Shown here piece by piece: positions 58,268-64,000 of a stretch of DNA of 64,000 nucleotides (positions are counted from its first letter, which is position 1; every line of letters begins with the position of its first letter). The DNA is taken from contig NC_053420.1 in assembly GCF_016859285.1 (NCBI RefSeq), positions 30,946,545 to 31,010,544 of the forward strand, read 5' to 3'. Source of the stretch: Xiphias gladius (taxonomy: Eukaryota > Chordata > Actinopteri > Istiophoriformes > Xiphiidae). A program made the position numbers and the translations under genes. The notes beneath the pieces were generated by a model that saw nothing but the letters and a program-made list of their open reading frames with translations, was not told where the DNA came from and did no database searches.

Positions 58268-60100
58268 CACACACACACCTGTCCTCATTTTCCTCCACTG
58301 GGATGACAGTGGTGATCGGCCCATGATGATATATTTGCCTATGGGACTGTGATTATCATAGCCACGACTCCACCTGAGCTCCACCGATGTCTCAGCGACG
58401 TTCTTCACCAGTAAACCTCCGGGAGGTCCTGGGGGGCCTAAAACAAGGAAAGGAAAGGAAATCATAAAACAAGTCAAGTTTCAGTGTGTATCCACTTACT
58501 AAAGTAACAAGACTCTGATCAGTCTGCAGTGAGCACATTCCTCATTAACACTAAGAGCAGTAGAAACAGTCGTACAATCCAAACAGGTTGTAAGTCACTA
58601 AAAAGTGCAGTCAGACAAATACAAGTGCAAGACTGCACTTTGGTTAGTGCAAGAACAACTGACACCTATCACACACTGACGTCTACCTGTATTTCGATTT
58701 TATGATACCTTTACTACATTTATCTTACAACTGTATTTACAAGTTACTTGAAAAAAATGTGATGTGTTGTGACACCTCTACCTGCTCCTGATGATAGTAA
58801 GACTGAAAGCTTGAAACCGCAGCTGTGCCTCTGTCCGTTTTTCGAGTAACTCTAAAACTGTAATCTTATTTTGTGCTTTATCGCCAAAGTTTAAATCTGG
58901 AATAACGGACTTTTTTTGGCCACTTGAAAACAAGTTGTGAACTCAGCTCTGACATATCATTATCGTTTAAAGTGATGTAACAAACTTGTTAGTACATAAA
59001 TATCTAGCAGATATGGCGCTACATTATCATTCATTTGGAGTTGTGTTCTGTGTGTTTTTGGTCTCTACCAACTCCTGATAAACTACAATTTGGCTCTTTA
59101 GCTGCTAAATGCTCCACTGTGTCCACCAGCTGCTCTCTGACTGTGTCTGTCTGCTGTTTGCTGCTGAGCAGGTAGTGGACAGTGGCTTTTTACAGCTTTT
59201 ACTTGAAAACAAGGCAATAAGAGCGGTGAGAGTCAACCAGAACAGGAAAGCCTTGGTCCGAACAGATAAACAATGGGCTAAATTATTTATCTATATCACC
59301 TGCGTGCCTGACTTCTCTACTATGCAATTATTACAGTGCCACGCGGTACACAGGTTCTGGTTTCAAAATGCTAATTGCCAAATCATTTCTATAAACTGTG
59401 GCTTAACCAGAAGAAGCTTGCAAATGTTACCAATCACTGCTTTTTTTTCCAAGTAATCCAACTGAGAACCAGTGTTTGCCCTCAATAAAGCATTTGGTGA
59501 ATTTCTTTCCCCTGAAATTGTCTTATCAGGCAAAGCTTGTTTCTCTCTCCTGACCTGTTACTTTAAACTAACCAGGGAGTGCTAGGAGCATTACACAGTC
59601 AGGAAGGGTGTCGGGTACAGTACCTGACAGGCTGAATTCAGGTCACATGCTTCACTGCACTGCAAAAACATCATATTTGCCTACCAAAATACTGAAATGT
59701 TTTTTTATAAGATTAAATATAGTATGTGTTCAGAATCTGTCTATAAGATAGAAAATAATAGGGGAATGGGATCCAAATTAAAAAGAGCTGACATCAATTA
59801 TGTCCCATCTTCTCTACTTTCACATTTACTTCTGTTTAGAATCTTTCTCCCTGTATTTTGCAGGTCTGCACAACTGAATTCAGTGGTGATTGATGTCGTT
59901 CTCCTCATGTTTCAATAATCGTAAATGCAGTATTCTTGAGAATGAGATGAAATAAAAAGAAAGCTCTGACTCCTCTTACCCCGAACCACTAGTTTAGCCG
60001 AGGCTGCGGCGCTGTCCACCACAGTCTGAGCTGTGCAGGTGTATATCCCTGCTTGACTCAGCTGAGTGTTCACAAGCAACAGATCACCAATGTTTTCCTT
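47891..60100 (-). CDS. cntn2: Contactin-2 (TAG-1/axonin-1), 3' ten coding exons
   Basis: GPI-anchored neural adhesion molecule of the Ig superfamily, acting in axon guidance and, with Caspr2 and Kv1 channels, at juxtaparanodes of myelinated axons. Exons: 59980-60100, 58279-58437, 57806-57955, 56833-56903, 55770-56004, 55028-55143, 52778-52964, 51768-51880, 50764-50932, 47891-48000. All have GT-AG borders and read as one frame of 476 residues to the stop. The first exon is the second half of Ig6 with the domain Cys in [14 protein letters not shown]. Then come four FnIII domains, beginning [29 protein letters not shown] and [12 protein letters not shown]. Phrases such as [13 protein letters not shown] and [13 protein letters not shown] match contactin-2 rather than contactin-1. 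The C-terminus ends in a hydrophobic [12 protein letters not shown], fitting a GPI signal. The five-and-a-half Ig domains upstream lie beyond position 64000. Confidence 0.93.
48014..48041. repeat. (GA)n microsatellite forming the last cntn2 acceptor tract
   Basis: Reads as (CT)n in the cntn2 transcript and lies immediately upstream of TTTCTGTCTCACAG, the acceptor of the last exon. It therefore makes up most of that intron's polypyrimidine tract. Confidence 0.9.
48711..49910 (+). mobile_element. Tc1-like transposon remnant in the last cntn2 intron
   Basis: The plus strand, antisense to cntn2, carries a broken Tc1 transposase. An N-terminal helix-turn-helix part (48957-49253) has [26 protein letters not shown] and a [11 protein letters not shown] hook. 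The DDE part (49440-49805) has [11 protein letters not shown] and [10 protein letters not shown]...NLNPTQH. The left end begins AGTATTTGGACAGTGAAATAG, typical of a fish Tc1 inverted repeat. I do not find the matching right end. Stops and frameshifts make it inactive. Confidence 0.8.
51250..51362. repeat. Compound (TA)n(TG)n(TA)n microsatellite in a cntn2 intron
   Basis: Two long TA tracts separated by a TG-rich segment, in the intron between exons 51768-51880 and 50764-50932. It explains a Tyr/Ile/Thr-rich spurious open frame. Confidence 0.95.
53330..54480 (+). repeat. Teleost dispersed repeat block in a cntn2 intron
   Basis: Contains GTGAAACTGAAACTGTGAGGATGAG, ATAGACACCCATGTAAAAATCCGG and a tail AATAATAATGAGAAGAAGAAG...GGGATTGTGCTTACTCAGGAATCCCACC. 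I recall these phrases from repeated non-coding teleost DNA. No exon was found in it. Confidence 0.4.
56742..56814. repeat. (CA)n microsatellite 18 nt from a cntn2 donor
   Basis: About 36 CA units, reading (GT)n in the cntn2 transcript. It starts 18 nt downstream of the donor of exon 56833-56903. Confidence 0.95.
58219..58278. repeat. (CA)n(CGCA)n microsatellite directly at a cntn2 donor
   Basis: In the transcript the intron after exon 58279-58437 starts GTGTGTGTGTGT and continues for about 60 nt. The 5' splice site is therefore the first repeat unit. Confidence 0.92.
59085..59260 (+). repeat. Dispersed teleost repeat, copy 2 (partner at 4230-4400)
   Basis: GGCTCTTTAGCTGCTAAATG...GCAGGTAGTGGACAGTGGC follows the same order of phrases as 4230-4400. 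It lies in the cntn2 intron between exons 59980-60100 and 58279-58437. Confidence 0.5.
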
Positions 60101-60894
60101 CTGAAACAGTACAGACAGAGGGATGGAGAGAACCAAGTAAATAAGTTAAACACTCTATATCAGGAGAATATCAGAGAGAAAAAAATAAAACAACAAGAGA
60201 AATGTCTCCTTTTCACTAGTCACATTCAACTGCTTTCTTCAGTTTTAATTCGTTTAATGCACTGAACAGCAGCGACATGCTGCAGTAGAACTTGAAGTGC
60301 TGACCATACCTAACTGAAGTGCAGACTACAGTAGCTAATTTCAGGCCACCAGCTAATGGCAGTGTCTTATCACATTCATTAAACATTTAGACATAAAAGA
60401 GACAGTTAATCTAGGTTAGGAGCTCATTTCCCTGGCCCTCAGCTCAGGTACCATGAAATGTTTTACTTGCTGTCCTGAAATGAAGTAATTATAGTTGGAG
60501 AAGAACACCTTGCTTATACTGTAGTGTTGGGGCCCATTTTGTCTTGCTGTTTAAGAAACCTCTGTTGTTTATTTCCGTAATATGCCTCCAAACTTTGGTG
60601 CACAGTGTAACAGCATTTGCCTTTGGCACCATATCTCAAACACATAAATACAGGTGAAACAATATATTCATATTAATGAAAGTAGAAAGTGAGACCGCTG
60701 GTGAGAGGGGCAGCCTCTATCAGACTCTGTACTGCATTTTATTTGGACTTTGAGGGATATCTATAACTGTTCTTTACATGAAGGAACCAATCTTTTAGAC
60801 CGGATCCTCCAGCTGAAATGAATCATCAGTAACACAGCCAGTAGCTTTTTGTGCTACTGCTCCACTCACTGTACAGGCTCAGCAGCAACATACA

Positions 60895-61255
60895 GTAGGA
60901 CTGCAACTAACAACTGTTTTCAGTAAAGATCAATCTGTAGATTATTTTCTAGATTAATTGAACAATTGTTTGGTCTATAAAATAGCAAATAATACCAGTT
61001 AGAGTTTACTAAAGCCCAAGTTCATGTCTCCGAATAGTTTGTTTTGTCCATTCCACAGTCTGAAAAAACACCAAAATTATTGATTAACTTTCACATAAGT
61101 CAAAGAAAAACAGCAAATCCTAAAAATGAAGAAACTGGAACGAAGGATTGTTTGGTATTAGGGCTTGAAAAATGTGTTAAATGATTAATTGATTACTACA
61201 ATAGCTGCTGACTAATTTTCCATCAATTGTCTAATCAATGAATCGACTGTGTTGC
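60895..61255 (+). repeat. Teleost dispersed repeat (GATTAATTGA-rich)
   Basis: GACTGCAACTAACAACTG..., AGATTATTTTCTAGATTAATTGAACAATTGTTTGGTCTATAAAAT and the closing TTGATTACTACAATAGCTGCTGACTAATTTTC form a word order I recall as one of the most common teleost repeats. It is non-coding. Confidence 0.6.
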
Positions 61256-62129
61256 AGATAGGTTACTGAGCTATGAATCTTAGAGACAGCGCTTAGTCAG
61301 GCTTAGTTTTGTACCAAATTGAAATCAACAGTTTGGACCAGCAGCACACTGAACTTAGAATCCGAGATTGAACTGAAGACAGTCCGAAGCAGCGCGTTAA
61401 AAGATAAGTCTCTTGATGTTCTATATTTTGCTTATTTTCAAAAAATCCCATGAAAAGACTAAAACCAACAATCGATGTACAGTGTGTTTCAAACCCTGAT
61501 ATATGTTATTCCTCTGAGCCATAGAGCTCCACTGTTGTACAAAAACCACTAAAAACACATCAGTGAGCCACACTGTTGCACTGGGTGATATGTTCCTTCA
61601 TCCCCATGAACACACACACACTGTGGTTTATTCTGACTCAGTCAGACACACACCGTCCTGCTGCCCCCAAACACTCACAGCACCACATATGTAGTAATCC
61701 ACCGCTAAAAATAGTCCCCAAAAGATACACTGTTTTCTCCTGTTTGAGTAGCACATGTTAAAAACTACTGTCAAGCAGTTTTAGGAAATAAAACTAAAAA
61801 ATATATATATATATATTTTGAGGTGTTTTTAAAGATTTACATATTCAGTAGAAACCAATGGACTTGGAATTGAGCACCACAGAGAGGGTAGGAAAGTCAG
61901 AAACTATTGAGAGATGCAAACACACCGTTGGTTTTCATGTTTTATTGAGATTTGTTGACAAAATATAGAAAAACATAGAATAATTTCCGCTTTATCTTGA
62001 GTTTTTTCCTGAGTTTGCCATCCCAACCGATATCATGACTGTCTTCGAGGCTGTTCCTGAGTCGGCAGTGAAGTAGTGGTTGTATTGTAGCTTCCTTCCC
62101 TAAGCATAAGCATTGGCCTCTTACTGAAT

Positions 62130-62665
62130 TGGACGATGTCAAGTCTGCTTCTGGTTCCAAGTCGGCAGCTCAGCCGATATCAGCTCCTGATCTCCAGTTG
62201 ACTGTCCTTGCTGACACACTGCTCCAGATCATCAGTTGTCCTTTGTTTCAGCTGAAAGCGACCAGCCAGATCATCAGCTGCCTGGCTGCCTGCCTGCTCC
62301 AGTTTCCAGCCTCAATAGCGTCTGATTCCCTGGAGAGCTCTCGCGTTCTTCACAGCCCAACAGAGCGGTCCTGCCTTCGGCGATGTACACCAACCCAGTT
62401 CTATCTGACCGCCCTGCCTCCCGAGAGGTTCTGCCTGTCTTTCAAGCACCCGAGCCATCCTCCAGAGCCTGTCTGTCCGAAATTCTCAGCTCTCCTGTTC
62501 TCCAACCTTTCCAGTTTGCTGCTCCGCCTCTGTCATGCCCCCAGGCCGTCCACCTGAGGTCTCTTGCTCCATTGATCCTGCCTCCAGACCCCCTGACACA
62601 CAGTGCCCCCCTGTGTGTCAGGGAATCCATCCCTTTAGGGTGAGGGGGGTCTCTGTCAAGATATA
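62130..62665 (+). mobile_element. Gypsy-like retrotransposon 3' internal fragment
   Basis: A GC- and CT-rich block with a 142-codon plus-strand open frame lacking any recognisable domain. It ends in CTTTAGGGTGAGGGGGGTCTCTGTCAAG. In fish Gypsy elements a similar G-rich run and CTCTGTCA phrase precede the 3' LTR, from memory. No LTR follows clearly, so the assignment is tentative. Confidence 0.4.
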
Positions 62666-62899
62666 CTTCTTCAGTCTCCCTCAGTCCTTGTCTCCAGCTC
62701 CTTTTAATTTTTCCCAGGACATATTGTCTCCCCAGACCTGCCATTCTCCTTCTGCCCACCAGAAGGAGAATGAGCTTCCCTGCCCATTAACACATCTGAT
62801 ATACACCTGTTTTCAAAAAAAAATAATTTTTTTAAAAACAATAATTTCTTTCTATTGAACTGCACAAAACTATTCAAATTAGAAAATTAATTTGTAATA

Positions 62900-63758
62900 G
62901 GGTTCTTACAGCTTAAGGCAAGTTAGATTAAGATTTAAGACTTTTTAAGAATTTTGTAATGCCACAAAGAATTAAATTTAAGACCAACTTCGGAGTCATT
63001 ATCGGTCTCCTACTCCCTAATCTGACTTGTATGATTGGCATTTTGTCACTGTGTTCAGACACCACAGTACCTCTGCTTTCAGTGTAGGCGTACACTCAAA
63101 TGTTGTCCGCAGATCTGTCGCTGCTTGCCCTAGTGCTGGTATCTGAGATGGGGGTTGAGGCGTGGTGGAGACGAAGGTAGAAAAGGACCTGGGATATAAC
63201 CTGGCATCTGTTGGCAGGTTGATTTTGCAGTCTTGTGTCTCTCACCCGGCATTTGGGCATCCACTGCCTTGATTCTCATTGTGCTGAGTTTTAAACACTT
63301 CCCGCACGAAACACACTGTGCCACATACACATTGCCTGGTACGGTTTCAGCCATGCTGCGACATCTTTGTTGAATAGCCAGTTTTCATTGAATTTGCACT
63401 TCCTCAGATTGATTTATCATCACTGGCTGGCAGACAGTGCATCTGCTCTGAGCATCCTGGCTGCAATCAAAATGTGAGCATTGTTGGTTCCGCTATCTTG
63501 ATCTGCGTGACATTAATGCACAAGGCATTCGGTAAATTATTTGAAGAAATAGATGTTACCAATTATTTTGAGTTGAGTTGAATTATTTTGAATTGCACTG
63601 TCACAAAATGATTAATAAAATCCTACTTCCCATGTCTAAGCATTTTTAAGACCTTTGAAAGATTGATTTAAGAGATTTTACTACCAATTAAGGCCTTATT
63701 TTTTCATTAATGAATTCAAGGCCTTTTAAGTTTTTTTTAAGGATCTGCAGGAACCATG
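62900..63758 (-). mobile_element. hAT-like non-autonomous element with BED-like finger
   Basis: The ends GGGTTCTTACAGCTTAAG and (inverted) TGGTTCCTGCAGATCCTTAA form an imperfect terminal inverted repeat. TGTAATA is present at both junctions (62893-62899 and 63759-63765), suggesting a target duplication close to the 8 bp of hAT elements. The minus strand at about 63215-63354 encodes YVAQCVSCGKCLKLSTMRIK and PGERHK, a C-x2-C...H zinc-finger pattern known from fish hAT-related transposons. No catalytic domain remains. Confidence 0.6.
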
Positions 63759-64000
63759 TGTAATATCTCCCTCGACAGAGAACTGTAAAATTTTTGTCAG
63801 AGTAAACATATCTTCAGTTTTCCGAATTGGGATTGAGAAGAGTGAAAGGCACATAGAATCACAAAAATCCCCACTGTGTTTATCTTTTGTAAAACTAGGT
63901 ACAAAATATTTGATCTAAGAAGCAGCAAGGTTTTTTACAGTCTTTTCTTGTTGGAGAATTATTAACTAACGACACCTCAAAGCTCAGGTTGGCTATGCTT

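Larger units (their letters stand above)
60101..64000. other. cntn2 intron upstream of the Ig6 second-half exon (no further exon found)
   Basis: The next upstream exon, the first half of Ig6, is expected but I see no Ig-like coding block with splice sites here. The intron therefore appears longer than 3.9 kb and runs off the window. It holds three repeat insertions, listed separately. Confidence 0.55.

Noticed and set aside
62129..62557. 142-codon plus-strand open frame as a host gene
   Set aside because: It has low-complexity Pro/Ser/Leu composition and ends in a G-rich tract like that of fish Gypsy spacers. It was treated as repeat sequence inside a cntn2 intron.

Overview
The window is a piece of a vertebrate genome, most likely a teleost (probably percomorph-like) fish. 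Genes are split into short exons with GT-AG introns, the genes are separated by AT-rich DNA, and the DNA is full of repeat types common in teleosts (L2-like and RTE-like LINEs, Tc1, hAT, Ty3/Gypsy LTR fragments, long TA, CA and GATA microsatellites). I identified all genes by reading translations by eye; no database search was run.

Every gene I could model lies on the minus strand. From left to right they are: (1) the 5' five coding exons of arfrp1, an Arf-like GTPase of the trans-Golgi, cut by the left edge (1-2816); (2) a compact two-exon gene I do not recognise (4586-5190, 138 aa); (3) three tandem GH18 chitinase genes of the acidic chitinase/chitotriosidase type, here called A (6114-11440, 470 aa), B (20749-25096, 497 aa) and C (33917-41179, 453 aa); (4) the 3' ten exons of cntn2 (contactin-2/TAG-1/axonin-1), from the second half of Ig6 through the four FnIII domains to the GPI signal (47891-60100), whose 5' half lies beyond the right edge.

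The three chitinases share an eleven-coding-exon structure with the same intron phases, so they arose by tandem duplication. A and B keep the catalytic DxxDxDxE motif and are predicted to be secreted, active chitinases with a C-terminal CBM14 chitin-binding domain behind a Thr/Pro linker. C is an intact gene, but two of the three catalytic Asp residues and at least two aromatic cleft residues are replaced while Glu and the CBM14 domain remain. It is best read as a chitin-binding, catalytically crippled chitinase-like protein. Human CHIT1/CHI3L1 and CNTN2 also lie close together on 1q32.1, so the chitinase-cntn2 neighbourhood may be an old linkage.

The rest is intergenic or intronic DNA with repeats: a 358-bp TA-flanked MITE, a BED-finger hAT fossil inside chitinase A, an L2-like LINE, a Gypsy remnant with one complete 505-bp LTR, several LINE and Tc1 fragments, repeat families present in two or three copies, and a hAT-like element with apparent target duplication in the large cntn2 intron. 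Three cntn2 splice sites are built from or lie next to dinucleotide microsatellites. I saw no CRISPR arrays, rRNA or convincing tRNA genes, and no new multigene system; the strongest candidates for new biology are chitinase C, the unrecognised two-exon gene and the possible upstream exons of chitinase B.
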